From: Lachnospiraceae bacterium
GTDB taxonomy: Bacteria > Bacillota > Clostridia > Lachnospirales > Lachnospiraceae
Direction of reading: 5' to 3'
Assembly (NCBI GenBank): GCA_017395635.1
Contig: JAFQOE010000041.1
Coordinates: 16,702 to 80,701 of the forward strand
DNA length: 64,000 bases
A program made the translations under genes and the position numbers. Shown here piece after piece: positions 52,729-61,989 of the stretch. Every line of letters begins with the position of its first letter. Positions within the stretch are counted from its first letter, which is position 1. The notes under the pieces were generated by a model. That model worked only from the letters and a program-made list of their open reading frames with translations, was not told the origin of the DNA and ran no database searches.

Positions 52729-55365
52729 CTATTTTGCATCGTACCATGTATCTCCCACACTTACAGAAACAAGTAACGGAACCGATAATTGTGCTGCTTC
52801 CATCATTTCTTCCTCAATAATTCGTTTTACCTGTTCTACTTCTTCCTTATGTGTCTCAATCAATAATTCATCATGAATCTGTAAAATCAATGTCGAACGT
52901 AATTGTTCTTCTTGCAACCGTTCATGCACGCGAATCATCGCCATTTTGATAATATCTGCTGCTGTCCCTTGAATTGGTGAATTCATTGCAATACGTTCTC
53001 CAAAACTTCTCTGCATAAAATTAGACGAAGATAGCTCCGGTATTTGTCTTATTCTTCCATACATCGTCTTAACCATACCGGTTTTCTTTGCATTTTCTAC
53101 TGTATCATCCAAAAACTGCTTAATACCCGGATATGTCTTGAAATAGCTTTCAATATATTCCGTAGCTTCTTTTCTGGATATATCTAAATCTTCTGACAAG
53201 CCAAAAGCACTGATACCATATACAATTCCAAAATTAACTGCTTTAGCGTTGCGACGCATCAAATCATCCACTTCGTCCATAGGTACCCCAAACACCTGTG
53301 ATGCTGTCAGAGCATGAATATCTTGATTGTCACGATACGCTTGAATTAGTTTTTCATCTCCTGAAAAATGGGCTAAAACCCTTAATTCAATCTGTGAATA
53401 ATCCGCATCAACAAACACATAATCCTCTTTCGGAATAAATACTTTACGTATTCCTCTCCCCAATTCCGTACGCATTGGAATATTTTGCAAATTAGGTTCT
53501 GTAGAACTGATCCTTCCAGTTGCCGTTATCGTCTGATTGAAGGTTCCATGGATTCTTCCGTCTTCTCTAATATACGAAGCAAGTCCATCTGCATATGTTG
53601 ATTTCAGTTTTGCAACCTGTCGATAATCCAATACATCTGCAACAATTGCATAATCATTTTTCAATTTATTAAGAACATCCACGTTAGTAGAATATCCTGT
53701 TTTCGTCTTTTTTGCTCCCGGCAATTGTAACTTTTCAAACAATATCTCTCCCAACTGTTTAGGAGAATTAATATTAAATTCTTCGCCTGCCACATCATAT
53801 ATTTTTCTTTCTAAATCCTGTATTCGTTCTGCAAGCATCACACTATATGCTTGTAAAGCACTTGCATCTACCCGAATACCTTCATGTTCCATATGTTCTA
53901 ATACATACACCGTTGGAACTTCTATTTCATTATACAGCTTCAACATTTCCATTGATTTCAATTCTTCTTCAATCTTATCAAAGGAAACATACGGAATACA
54001 TATCTCATATGAAAGGTATTGCATTATTTTAGGTTCTTGTAACACAAATGGTGATAATTCCATCTTACCAATCAATTCTTTTCTGGTAGGAACCGTTGCA
54101 CCAAGATAATCTCTTGCAATATCATCATACTCATACGAATCTTTCAGTGGTCGTAATAAATATGCTGCAACCGAAGCATCATCTACACGATCTTCCGCAC
54201 GCAACGGAAAAACCTTCAACAAATTTTTCAAATCATTCGTAACAATCTTAATTTCAGGATTAGTATTGTAAACCTCCATAAATCTGGATACAATCAAATC
54301 TTGTGTAATAAACATTGAACAAAGAATAAAATCAGCTTGTTTTCCATCTCTTGTAACACCTACGCCAAGAAAATCTCCCTTTTCTATCAATGCAAACACA
54401 CCAATCTTTGTACATTTTGATAAAGTCGAAAAATAATCTTCCATTTCTATCAAATCAGAAATAATATGTGTAGAAAAATTCAATTCAATCTTCTCGTCCG
54501 AAATATCAAAATGCTTTAACAAACTTTTCAATTCAAGTTGCTTCACCATGTCATATGCATCTTTCGAGAAAAGTGATTGATATAGCATCTGCGAAAAATC
54601 AAACTCAACAGGAGCATCACACTTGATTGTCGCTAAAACTTTACTCATAATCGCCTGATCATAAAATTCAGATAAGTTTTCTTTTGCTTTATTCGGCTTA
54701 ATATCCTCTATGTTGAGATATGCATTTTCAATTGTATGATAGACTGATATAATCTTTGCCGCTGTCTTCTCTCCAATCCCCGGAACACCTGGAATATTAT
54801 CAGACGTATCACCCATTAACCCTTTCATATCAATGAATTCTTGTGGAGTAACACCATATAGTTCCTGCACATCTTTTGCATAATAATTTTCTACGGTTGT
54901 TTGTCCTGCTTTTGTTTTCGGTATTTTAATTAAAACCCTATCTGTCGCAAGTTGTAGCAAATCACGATCACCAGATAAAACAGAAACCTCCATACCCATT
55001 TCTTCACTTTTTTTCGCAAGTGTTCCAATCACATCATCAGCCTCAAATCCGGGACACTCCAAAACAGTAACATGCATCGCTTTTAACAATTCCTTCATAA
55101 TAGGAACCTGGCTACGAAGTTCATCCGGCATCCCTTTTCTTGTACCCTTATATTCAGAAAACATCTCGTGACGAAAAGTTTTTTGATGTACATCAAAAGC
55201 AACCGCAAAATGTGTTGGTTTTTCCTCTTCTAATATTTTAGAAATAATGTTAACAAACCCTAAAACTGCATTTGTATGTTCACCTCTTGAATTCGTCAAA
55301 TCAGGTAGTCCATAAAATGCACGATTTAATATACTATGTCCATCTACAAGCAAAATTTTATCCAT
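52729..55365 (-). CDS. polA: DNA polymerase I
   Basis: Repair and Okazaki-fragment polymerase. 878 aa from ATG 55365 behind AAAGAGG. N-terminal 5'-3' exonuclease (LLVDGHSILNRAFYG, SGDRDLLQL, GVPGIGEKTAAKII). The middle 3'-5' exonuclease domain is degenerate: where a DxE pair is expected the protein reads IGVFALIEKGD, so proofreading is probably lost, as in Bacillus. The polymerase domain has DYSQIELRVLAHFSGD (motif A), RRNAKAVNFGIVYGIS (motif B) and QIHDELL (motif C). Precedes coaE. Confidence 0.98.
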   Translation of the reverse strand: MDKILLVDGHSILNRAFYGLPDLTNSRGEHTNAVLGFVNIISKILEEEKPTHFAVAFDVHQKTFRHEMFSEYKGTRKGMPDELRSQVPIMKELLKAMHVTVLECPGFEADDVIGTLAKKSEEMGMEVSVLSGDRDLLQLATDRVLIKIPKTKAGQTTVENYYAKDVQELYGVTPQEFIDMKGLMGDTSDNIPGVPGIGEKTAAKIISVYHTIENAYLNIEDIKPNKAKENLSEFYDQAIMSKVLATIKCDAPVEFDFSQMLYQSLFSKDAYDMVKQLELKSLLKHFDISDEKIELNFSTHIISDLIEMEDYFSTLSKCTKIGVFALIEKGDFLGVGVTRDGKQADFILCSMFITQDLIVSRFMEVYNTNPEIKIVTNDLKNLLKVFPLRAEDRVDDASVAAYLLRPLKDSYEYDDIARDYLGATVPTRKELIGKMELSPFVLQEPKIMQYLSYEICIPYVSFDKIEEELKSMEMLKLYNEIEVPTVYVLEHMEHEGIRVDASALQAYSVMLAERIQDLERKIYDVAGEEFNINSPKQLGEILFEKLQLPGAKKTKTGYSTNVDVLNKLKNDYAIVADVLDYRQVAKLKSTYADGLASYIREDGRIHGTFNQTITATGRISSTEPNLQNIPMRTELGRGIRKVFIPKEDYVFVDADYSQIELRVLAHFSGDEKLIQAYRDNQDIHALTASQVFGVPMDEVDDLMRRNAKAVNFGIVYGISAFGLSEDLDISRKEATEYIESYFKTYPGIKQFLDDTVENAKKTGMVKTMYGRIRQIPELSSSNFMQRSFGERIAMNSPIQGTAADIIKMAMIRVHERLQEEQLRSTLILQIHDELLIETHKEEVEQVKRIIEEEMMEAAQLSVPLLVSVSVGDTWYDAK

Positions 55366-55421
55366 ATAATAATCCTCTTTCATAATTAACTGTTATATTT
55401 ATCTATATAATTTACATCCCA

Positions 55422-55928
55422 TTAATGTACAACATTATAATATCGAATCTTTTCATAAAAATTCATTTCATTTTCATCTTGTTTTACATTCAATATTAAT
55501 TCCTGCTCGTCCGGCTCAAAAAGATACTCTGAGAAGGTTTCACTGTAATAATATTCCCCTTGCGCAAGCTTTAACTTTTGCTGTTCTTCCTGGTGTAAAA
55601 GGTTTAAGAAATTAACATATGCTATCATCGCAAACGTAAAAACAGCTATAAGAACCATCACAAAAGAGGATTGTATAACACCCTTTTTTTGACGACTTTG
55701 TTTCAACTCCAGATTAATTCGTCTATCTAAAGCTTCTGAAAAATCTTTTGTTAACGGCATATTACTATCAAGCTGTCTCATTCCTTCAATCATAGTATAA
55801 TATATGTTCAATTCTTCTTTACAATCTTCACAACACTGAATATGCTTCAAAAACTCTATTCTACGATCCTTTTCAAGATTACTATCAATATAGGCAATAA
55901 TCTTTGATTGTGTTTCTAAACAGGTCAT
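55422..55928 (-). CDS. anti-sigma-factor-like zinc-finger membrane protein
   Basis: 168 aa. N-terminal putative zf-HC2 (about 1-45) with CLETQ and HIQCCEDCKEEL, i.e. His-x3-Cys-x2-Cys, the fold of zinc anti-sigma factors. One membrane helix (about 84-106) and a 60-residue outside part. Anti-sigma factors normally lie beside their sigma gene; none is here, as the neighbours are mutY two bases upstream and polA downstream. It may bind a sigma factor encoded elsewhere or have another role. Start ATG 55928 follows AAGGAG. Confidence 0.75.
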   Translation of the reverse strand: MTCLETQSKIIAYIDSNLEKDRRIEFLKHIQCCEDCKEELNIYYTMIEGMRQLDSNMPLTKDFSEALDRRINLELKQSRQKKGVIQSSFVMVLIAVFTFAMIAYVNFLNLLHQEEQQKLKLAQGEYYYSETFSEYLFEPDEQELILNVKQDENEMNFYEKIRYYNVVH

Positions 55929-55929
55929 T

Positions 55930-56970
55930 CTAAAACTCCTTCTCTAAAAACGTTTTAAATGCAGTTGGTAATGCATAACGATTTTTCAACTCAGCTTCCT
56001 TTACCCACAAAAGATTAGAAAGCTGATTACGACAAGATATATAGTATGCCGTCATTCTCCATTCGACATGACTGAATATATGTGTATAAGGTATTTCCTT
56101 TTCTAACAAGAATGGTCCATACCCCTCTTCACTAATATACTGTAATGCTTCTTCTTTATTCATTTTATAATCCACATGAGTAAATTCCCACATATTTGCC
56201 AACAATCCTTTGTCCGGTCGTTTACGAATACCATAATAATCTTTGTCATGTAAAATGAATACCGTTTTTTCTATAACTTTTCTGTTTTTCTTCTTCTTTC
56301 GAACCGGTAATTCATCATAGGTATGATTTCGAAAAGCACCACACATCATAGCCAATGGACATTCTTCACACTTTGGTGCACCATTGGGTATGCAAACCAT
56401 AGCCCCTAGTTCCATTAACGCTTGTGTCAACATTGCACAATCACCATTCTGATACAACAATTCCAAATCTTGTCTTGCCAATTTCTTTGTTTTGACATCA
56501 TCTATATTGCAATAATTTTCTGAAACTCTAGTCATAACCCTTAAGACATTTCCATCCACAGCTGGTGTTGGCATATCATAACATATAGAACAAATTGCTC
56601 CTGCTGTATACTCCCCAATCCCCGGCAAACTAATTACATCACTGTATTCCTTCGGAAAGTTACCGTGATATTTTTCCATAATAATCCGGGCCGTTTTTTG
56701 CAAATTTTTCGCACGATTATAATAACCTAAACCTTCCCATAGTTTTAGAAGTTCTTCTTCTGAAACCTCTGCCAACTCTTTAACACTTGGAATAGCATTC
56801 AAAAAACGACTATAATAACCTTTTACCGCTTCCACACGTGTTTGCTGCAACATAATTTCCGAAATCCAAATATTATACGGAATATTCATGGTTCTCCACG
56901 GTAATAATCTATGTTCTTTTTCATACCACCTCAAAAGAGGCTGTTTTATTTGTACCCAATCAAAATTCAT
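55930..56970 (-). CDS. mutY: A/G-specific adenine DNA glycosylase
   Basis: Removes adenine paired with 8-oxoguanine. 346 aa: helix-hairpin-helix SLPGIGEYTAGAI with catalytic Asp in TPAVDGNVLRVMTR (about 137-150), iron-sulfur ligands in CIPNGAPKCEECPLAMMC (Cys-x6-8-Cys-x2-Cys-x5-Cys type), and a C-terminal NUDIX-like recognition domain. Start ATG 56970 follows AAGGTGAG. Two bases before the anti-sigma-like gene. Confidence 0.96.
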   Translation of the reverse strand: MNFDWVQIKQPLLRWYEKEHRLLPWRTMNIPYNIWISEIMLQQTRVEAVKGYYSRFLNAIPSVKELAEVSEEELLKLWEGLGYYNRAKNLQKTARIIMEKYHGNFPKEYSDVISLPGIGEYTAGAICSICYDMPTPAVDGNVLRVMTRVSENYCNIDDVKTKKLARQDLELLYQNGDCAMLTQALMELGAMVCIPNGAPKCEECPLAMMCGAFRNHTYDELPVRKKKKNRKVIEKTVFILHDKDYYGIRKRPDKGLLANMWEFTHVDYKMNKEEALQYISEEGYGPFLLEKEIPYTHIFSHVEWRMTAYYISCRNQLSNLLWVKEAELKNRYALPTAFKTFLEKEF

Positions 56971-57046
56971 ATACTCACCTTAAATATACACATATGCCTA
57001 TATGATATCATTTCTTGTATCCAAATACAAATTACTTTTGAGCATA

Positions 57047-57080
57047 ATTTATATATTTTTAAGTATTATTTATATATTTT
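57047..57080. promoter_or_regulatory. direct repeat upstream of the XRE regulator
   Basis: Two copies of atttatatatttt begin at 57047 and 57068, 21 bp apart, i.e. two helix turns. They lie in the divergent mutY/XRE-regulator gap, about 70 bp before the regulator, and are plausible operator half-sites for self-control. Confidence 0.35.
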
Positions 57081-57143
57081 ACTGGTAAAATATGTATCTG
57101 ATGTGGTAGTATATACACTAAGTTTTCAAATTGGAGGATAACT

Positions 57144-57872
57144 ATGGATTTAATTTACTTTCGACAGAACTTAAGAGATAAACTTCAAAAAAGCAAAATC
57201 AGTTTAAGCTATCTTTCTGCCCAAGCAGATATTTCCGAGGACACACTACGTTCCATTATATATGGTAAATCACAGGATATAAAACTATCCTCCATATTAA
57301 AAATTGCACGAGTTTTAGACTGTTCTCTTGACAGTCTAATCGGACGTTCTTTGTATTCTATACAAGAAGAAAATATGATTAAACAATTACGTAATTTATC
57401 ATCGCACTCTCTCCGCACTGTGCAGGCATTAATTAACTTAGAAGAAAAAACAACTTTACAAAATAGTGAAACGGGAAAGGAATCTATTCGCGTTTTTATT
57501 CCTACCGGAAACATGAAAGATGGTTTTTTCTACGACAATTGTTTCTTTGATTCTTTAGATATCACAAATTATCCAAAAGAATTAAAAGACAAGATTACTT
57601 TAGGTATAAAAATAATCTCTTCTCACTTTGAACCCATTTATTTTAATAACGATATCTTATTACTTTCACTTGATACTGCGCCCGAAGTAAATGATATCGT
57701 ACTTTCTGTAAACAAAGATGGACGACTTTTTTTACGAAAACTAACTCCTTTCGGATTAGAACCAATTAATCGCTTTGGAAAAAAAATCTTAGCAAACGAA
57801 TTGAACGAATACACAACATTAGGTGTCGTAATCAAAGTCGCAAAAGAATTTAATATCGAACAATATCGGTAA
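57144..57872 (+). CDS. XRE-type repressor with S24-like C-terminus
   Basis: DNA-binding regulator. 242 aa: helix-turn-helix (about 17-60) with LSYLSAQADISEDTLRSIIYG, then a linker, then a LexA/CI-like peptidase S24 fold (about 150-225) with YFNNDILLLSLDTAPEVNDIVL and KDGRLFLRKLTPFG in which a Lys of LFLRKL is in the expected catalytic place. First plus-strand gene of the window and the boundary to accessory DNA, as for a solitary phage-like or stress repressor. Start ATG 57144 follows GGAGG. Confidence 0.8.
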   Translation: MDLIYFRQNLRDKLQKSKISLSYLSAQADISEDTLRSIIYGKSQDIKLSSILKIARVLDCSLDSLIGRSLYSIQEENMIKQLRNLSSHSLRTVQALINLEEKTTLQNSETGKESIRVFIPTGNMKDGFFYDNCFFDSLDITNYPKELKDKITLGIKIISSHFEPIYFNNDILLLSLDTAPEVNDIVLSVNKDGRLFLRKLTPFGLEPINRFGKKILANELNEYTTLGVVIKVAKEFNIEQYR

Positions 57873-57914
57873 TAAAAAAAATCCCAAGTACGGAAACTTA
57901 CTTGGGATTTTTTA
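57873..57914 (+). terminator. bidirectional terminator after the XRE regulator
   Basis: An 11-bp perfect stem aatcccaagta/tacttgggatt with an 8-nt loop, T tract on the plus side and an A tract before it that serves as a T tract on the minus side, so it also ends leftward transcription from 58256. Confidence 0.92.
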
Positions 57915-57922
57915 TATACGCT

Positions 57923-58156
57923 TTAGATACTGATTAAATCTACCATGCTGTTTTTTCGATATAACATAAATGTAGCAATCTCTAAAAACAGACATAGCAG
58001 TATCATGGTCAGATTCGTATATTGTGCCGGAATCAACATCACACCAAAGGTCAATATGATCATTACCAAAAACGGTACCACACCACCCACAAGCGCAGAT
58101 GCGCTTTGCTTTACCACAAATACTTCATTATCCCAATCAAAGACAGGAAGTTTCAT
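57923..58156 (-). pseudogene. remnant of a membrane protein, possibly ABC-2-type permease C-terminus
   Basis: 77 aa: a short soluble start (VFDWDNEVFVVKQSASALVG), two membrane helices (about 22-43, 46-66) and a short tail. The first part, Trp-Asp-Asn-Glu then VKQS, resembles the cytoplasmic loop before the last helices of ABC-2 permeases, which would make this a C-terminal fragment; I am not certain. No ribosome site is present and its start lies inside the O-acetyltransferase remnant, so it is probably decayed. Could also be a genuine small membrane protein. Confidence 0.4.
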
Positions 58157-58256
58157 TAAATTGCTTTACAAGTTCTTTACATCTTGTTTGTAACGCAATA
58201 TTTTCATCGTCATCCTTCCATAAATAGCCTTGTTTCATTTTCTCTTGTTCTGTCAT
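58137..58256 (-). pseudogene. N-terminal fragment of a maltose/galactoside-type O-acetyltransferase
   Basis: Short frame of 39 codons from ATG 58256, which keeps a good ribosome site (AAGGAG). It begins MTEQEKMKQGYLWKDDDENI and continues with TRCKELVKQFNETS, very like the first 37 residues of sugar O-acetyltransferases (Maa/LacA). The rest of the enzyme, including the left-handed helix and catalytic His, is missing; the frame runs straight into the membrane-protein remnant and stops at 58137. It is a deletion junction, not a working gene. Confidence 0.7.
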
Positions 58257-58269
58257 TTCTCTCGTCTCC

Positions 58270-58652
58270 TTATATAGTTATTTCTATTTGATTGCCTTCC
58301 ATATCGACAATGCAACTTTCATAATATCCATCTCCAGTAGTTCTTGGTCCGGATAAAACTTTATAACCAGCTTCCTTTAATTCCTTGGTAAGTTGATTTA
58401 CATTTTCTTCACTACCAACCGAAAAAGCAACATGAATGTAACCGTATGAATTCATATTTTTTCTGTATTATTTAATCCCGGCTTATTCATAATTTCTAAT
58501 CTGGCACCATTATCAAATGTAAGAAAATAGGATTGAAAATCTGTCGATTCATTATGATATCCAGCATTTGACTTTGCACCAAAATAATTCTCAAAAAACC
58601 ATTTTACCTGTTCTAAATCTTTAACATACATTGCAACATGCTCTATCTTCAT
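58270..58652 (-). pseudogene. VOC (glyoxalase/bleomycin-resistance fold) protein with frameshift
   Basis: Two adjoining frames together make one full VOC protein of about 127 aa. The first (58452-58652) gives [20 protein letters not shown] to [10 protein letters not shown] and stops; the second (58270-58455) begins at the overlapping ATGA and supplies [16 protein letters not shown] and [20 protein letters not shown] with the second metal-site Glu. Adding one A to the A6 run at the junction joins them cleanly. Either a recent one-base deletion, a sequencing error, or frameshift/re-initiation at ATGA. Start ATG 58652 follows AAGGAG. Confidence 0.8.
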
Positions 58653-58669
58653 ATTTACTCCTTTTACAC

Positions 58670-59836
58670 TTATTTATCAGCAGTTACTTTGTTCAATGCC
58701 TCGTGCATCATAACCATAAGTATCAATATGATACACAAATATAATGGTAAAAGGGATACACTTATTGTATTAGCAATAACCCCGAAAAGAGGTGGCATAC
58801 CAAGAGTTCCCATATATGCGAAAGCCATTTGTACACCAATCACAGCCTGTGATTTATCTTCCCCGAAATGTGTCGGAGTAGAATGAATAATACAAGGATA
58901 GATTGGAGCACATCCTAAGCCTATCATAATTAATCCGACCAATGAAATATAAGTTCCGGCGGGTATCAGCATAATGATGATTCCAAAAAGAATTAACCCC
59001 TGACCTAAACGAACCATTGCTAAATCAGAAAATTTCATTGTCATAAAACCGCTAATAGCACGACCAACAGTAATTCCAATATAAAACATAGATGCAAAGC
59101 TTGCTGCTGTTTCTACGGGAATTCCCTTATATATATTGAGATAGGAGCTTGCCCAAAGACCTGCTGTTTGCTCGACCGCACAATAGCAAAAAAAGCATAT
59201 TAATACTTCCTTGGCACCCCTGATTCTAAGTACATCTTTTAATGCCATTGGCTTTCTTGCTTCGCCTGTTTCCATATTAACTTCTGATTTTCGATTCTTC
59301 CAAAGCGGTAGGCTCAAGAATAACGCTATTGATAGAACAATCTGTATCATAAAAATGATTCTATATCCACTATTCCATCCCATGCCATCCGTAAGCGCAT
59401 ATCCCATAATATATGGTCCTGTCGCAGCTCCGACACCCCACATACAATGAAGCCAGCTCATATGCCTGCTTTCATAATGAAGTGCAACATAATTGTTAAG
59501 AGCTGCATCAACACTTCCACCACCTAAGCCATAAGGAATAGCCCATAGGCAAAGCATCCAAAAACTATTAGATACGGAAAAGCCTAATAATGCAATTGCA
59601 GTCATGACCACACTAATTACTGTCACCTTTCCTGTACCCAGTTTTAAGGTTAATCTGTCACTTTGAAGGCTTGATACAATTGTGCCGGCAGCAATAATAG
59701 CAGAAAGAATTCCTGCATAAGAAAGCGGAACTCCAAACTCCACATACATATCCGGCCATGCCGCCCCCAGCATGGCATCCGGTAATCCCAAACTTATAAA
59801 TGCCAAGTAAATAATCGCTAAAACAACTTGAAACAT
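58670..59836 (-). CDS. MFS transporter
   Basis: Twelve-helix membrane transporter of unknown substrate. 388 aa from ATG 59836, behind GGAGG; the longer frame reaches into the promoter region. N-terminus [20 protein letters not shown] resembles FucP- and fosmidomycin-resistance-like MFS sugar or drug carriers. Loop [13 protein letters not shown] stands in the place of the conserved MFS motif between helices 2 and 3. It faces away from an AraC regulator 106 bp off, so that regulator probably controls it. Confidence 0.88.
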   Translation of the reverse strand: MFQVVLAIIYLAFISLGLPDAMLGAAWPDMYVEFGVPLSYAGILSAIIAAGTIVSSLQSDRLTLKLGTGKVTVISVVMTAIALLGFSVSNSFWMLCLWAIPYGLGGGSVDAALNNYVALHYESRHMSWLHCMWGVGAATGPYIMGYALTDGMGWNSGYRIIFMIQIVLSIALFLSLPLWKNRKSEVNMETGEARKPMALKDVLRIRGAKEVLICFFCYCAVEQTAGLWASSYLNIYKGIPVETAASFASMFYIGITVGRAISGFMTMKFSDLAMVRLGQGLILFGIIIMLIPAGTYISLVGLIMIGLGCAPIYPCIIHSTPTHFGEDKSQAVIGVQMAFAYMGTLGMPPLFGVIANTISVSLLPLYLCIILILMVMMHEALNKVTADK

Positions 59837-59942
59837 ATTGATACCTCCATCAGTTTTATAGTATAATAATACCATTATATATTTGATAGTAAATATAAAA
59901 ATTCAGTTTAATAATATGACAAAACCGTCATTCGGAGGATAT

Positions 59943-60833
59943 ATGGCAATAAGCGTATGTGATGTTCATATAAATAATAATCAAAAAGATACAACAATTT
60001 ATGGAAGCGCAAATTTTCCGGTTGCCTGTTATGAAGATAATATGCAATTAATGAATGTTCCGTTGCACTGGCACGATGAGTATGAGTACATTTATGCGAC
60101 GAAGGGAATTGTTACCGTATATGTTAATACAGAGCAAATGGAATTAAATGTTGGCGATTCTATTTTCATAAATTCCGAATGCCTTCATGGAGTAAAATCA
60201 GTTACCAGTGAAGATAGTACTTTACGTTCACTTGTAATATTACCTAAACTTATTAGCGGAAGTGCTGACAGCATCTTTTTTCAACGAATTGTAGTGCCAC
60301 TGGAATTAGGCAATGCTCCTTCTTATATTTTGCTGAATAATGATAGCAAATGGCAAAAAGACATTGCAGACTCTATGCTTACTGCTTGGAATTCTATAAC
60401 CACTGAATCCTATGATTTTGAAAATGAAGCTCGCTATCACATATCGAAAGCTATGCGAATCATGGTTGACCATATTTCAGAAACTAATTGCCGTAAGTCA
60501 AATGATATTCTTCTAAATCGAATAAAGCTTTCTATCGCATATATAGAAAATCATTTCCATGAGGATATATGCAATCAGGATTTGCTACAGTTGCTTGACT
60601 GTAGTGAAAGTGTTCTTCTCAGAAGTTTTAAGCAAGTAGTAGGTATCTCTCCAATGCAATTTTTAATGAACCATAGAATACAAAAAGCCGCCGAAATGCT
60701 TCTGACTACAAAATTAAAATCTTGCGACATAGCAGTCTCTTGCGGCTTTCATGATTTTAGTTATTTTACAAAAATATTTAAAAGAAATGTAGGTGTGACT
60801 CCTATTGAATACAGAAATTCAAATACACAGTAA
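59943..60833 (+). CDS. AraC-family regulator with cupin sensor
   Basis: 296 aa from ATG 59943, behind CGGAGG; the frame open from 59883 lacks a ribosome site. N-terminal cupin (about 40-110) with LHWHDEYEYIYATKGIVTVY, a sugar-sensing type; C-terminal AraC double helix-turn-helix (about 195-290) with LLQLLDCSESVLLRSFKQVV and SCGFHDFSYFTKIFKRNVG, the second helix being well conserved. Divergent to the MFS gene, which it probably activates when its ligand is bound. Confidence 0.9.
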   Translation: MAISVCDVHINNNQKDTTIYGSANFPVACYEDNMQLMNVPLHWHDEYEYIYATKGIVTVYVNTEQMELNVGDSIFINSECLHGVKSVTSEDSTLRSLVILPKLISGSADSIFFQRIVVPLELGNAPSYILLNNDSKWQKDIADSMLTAWNSITTESYDFENEARYHISKAMRIMVDHISETNCRKSNDILLNRIKLSIAYIENHFHEDICNQDLLQLLDCSESVLLRSFKQVVGISPMQFLMNHRIQKAAEMLLTTKLKSCDIAVSCGFHDFSYFTKIFKRNVGVTPIEYRNSNTQ

Positions 60834-60900
60834 AATTTTCACTTTCTATTGTACCACGCACACTCCTTGTATTCCACCTATATTTTTCTAAAGTTTTTTA

Positions 60901-60934
60901 TAAAAGGCGGACTGCCATTTCATAGCAATCCGCC
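60901..60934 (-). terminator. hairpin terminator, leftward
   Basis: Stem ggcgga/tccgcc plus tgc/gca; minus strand continues CTTTTATAAAAAAC. It lies after the short frame at 60942-61136, and faces the araC stop. Confidence 0.6.
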
Positions 60935-60941
60935 CATAAAA

Positions 60942-61136
60942 TTACCACACTTCCAGACTATCCTCCGCATCAATCCACATCTGCATAGTTCCGTCAAGAT
61001 AAAGTCTTGCATATTCAAGCGGATTATCTATGGCAAGAGCATTCAATGCACACTTTGAATTAGGAGTAGTTTTTAATCCTTCCTCTGCCTTTGCACAATC
61101 AATCCTCTTTTCTGTAATACCTAAAAAGCATTTCAA
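60942..61136 (-). pseudogene. short remnant frame, possibly DUF6061-like
   Basis: 64 codons from a TTG with no ribosome site. The C-terminal half (LNALAIDNPLEYARLYLDG) recalls the end of small DUF6061-type proteins common in gut clostridia, while the N-terminal half does not fit. A different minus-strand frame with ATG at 61157 runs into it, so the region looks like the tail of a decayed gene. Low certainty; the assignment is from memory of the family. Confidence 0.3.
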
Positions 61137-61170
61137 TCAGTTCACACAGTCCATTCATATTATGTTATAA

Positions 61171-61268
61171 TGTGTTATGTGATTTTGCTTCCCTTATTTT
61201 TTCCCTTACGAAGGTTCATAAAGCCTTGTGAAAAGATATAACACAAGGGAATTCCTAAGGGGGGAAGC
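61171..61268. other. nested inverted repeats in a gene-poor gap
   Basis: Three nested stems: gcttccc/gggaagc (61187-61193 with 61262-61268), tccctt/aaggga (61202-61207 with 61245-61250), aagg/cctt (61211-61214 with 61224-61227). A competing pairing tgtgttat/ataacaca (61171-61178 with 61238-61245) excludes the middle stem. No gene overlaps it. The rest of 61269-61425 is AT-rich with nothing recognised. Confidence 0.4.
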
Positions 61269-61425
61269 ACACCTACAGAAAAGTTAGTATTTATAAGGAT
61301 TTGCCGAGAATTTAATAATAAATTATAATAGGTAAACAGTAAATTTCGTCATTTGAGAACTGAAATGTTCATGTGTTTCGCTAATTTAAATTTATTACAC
61401 TAACAACAAGAAATCAGCATTTTCT

Positions 61426-61989
61426 TTATATTCCATAAACCCCGATACCAATCAAAGCAGATAAAATAATCAGCATTATAGGCGACAATTTATTTTTTAC
61501 CATTTGCTTATATCCAGCCATAGAAGCAAACAAAAGTATAGTAATAAGTATTGCCTGCAAATCAACTTTGGCTGCACAAATTGTTCCAAAACAATTCATC
61601 AAAACCATATAAATACCAGTAGCCAACACAATACCAATAATACACGGTTTCAAACCTCGCAAAACAGCTTGAACATATTGGTTCTTCAATGCTGTTTTTA
61701 GCAACACTGTTATAAGCAGAATAATCATGAACGATGGTAATACAACTGCTAAAGTAGCAATGACGGCACCAAAGAAGCCAGCTTGGCTACTACCAATATA
61801 GGTAGCAAGATTGACCATAATTGGACCTGGGGTACTTTCGCTAACCGCAATCATATAGGTCAGCTTTTCATCGCTCAACCAACCATAAGACAAGACCACA
61901 TCACGAATCAACGGAATCGCACCATATGCTCCACCAAATGCAAAGCAGCCGACTTTCAAAAATCCAAGAAACAAATCGAGATAAATCAT
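61426..61989 (-). CDS. chromate-transporter-family protein, second half of a split pair
   Basis: 187-aa CHR-domain membrane protein with five or six helices; YLDLFLGFLKVGCFAFGGAY (about 3-22) and VSESTPGPIMVNLATYIG (about 50-67) are family signatures. ATG 61987-61989 overlaps the stop of the other half as ATGA, so translation is coupled and the two probably form a heterodimer equal to one two-domain ChrA. The true substrate in anaerobes is uncertain; chromate is only the family name. Confidence 0.9.
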   Translation of the reverse strand: MIYLDLFLGFLKVGCFAFGGAYGAIPLIRDVVLSYGWLSDEKLTYMIAVSESTPGPIMVNLATYIGSSQAGFFGAVIATLAVVLPSFMIILLITVLLKTALKNQYVQAVLRGLKPCIIGIVLATGIYMVLMNCFGTICAAKVDLQAILITILLFASMAGYKQMVKNKLSPIMLIILSALIGIGVYGI

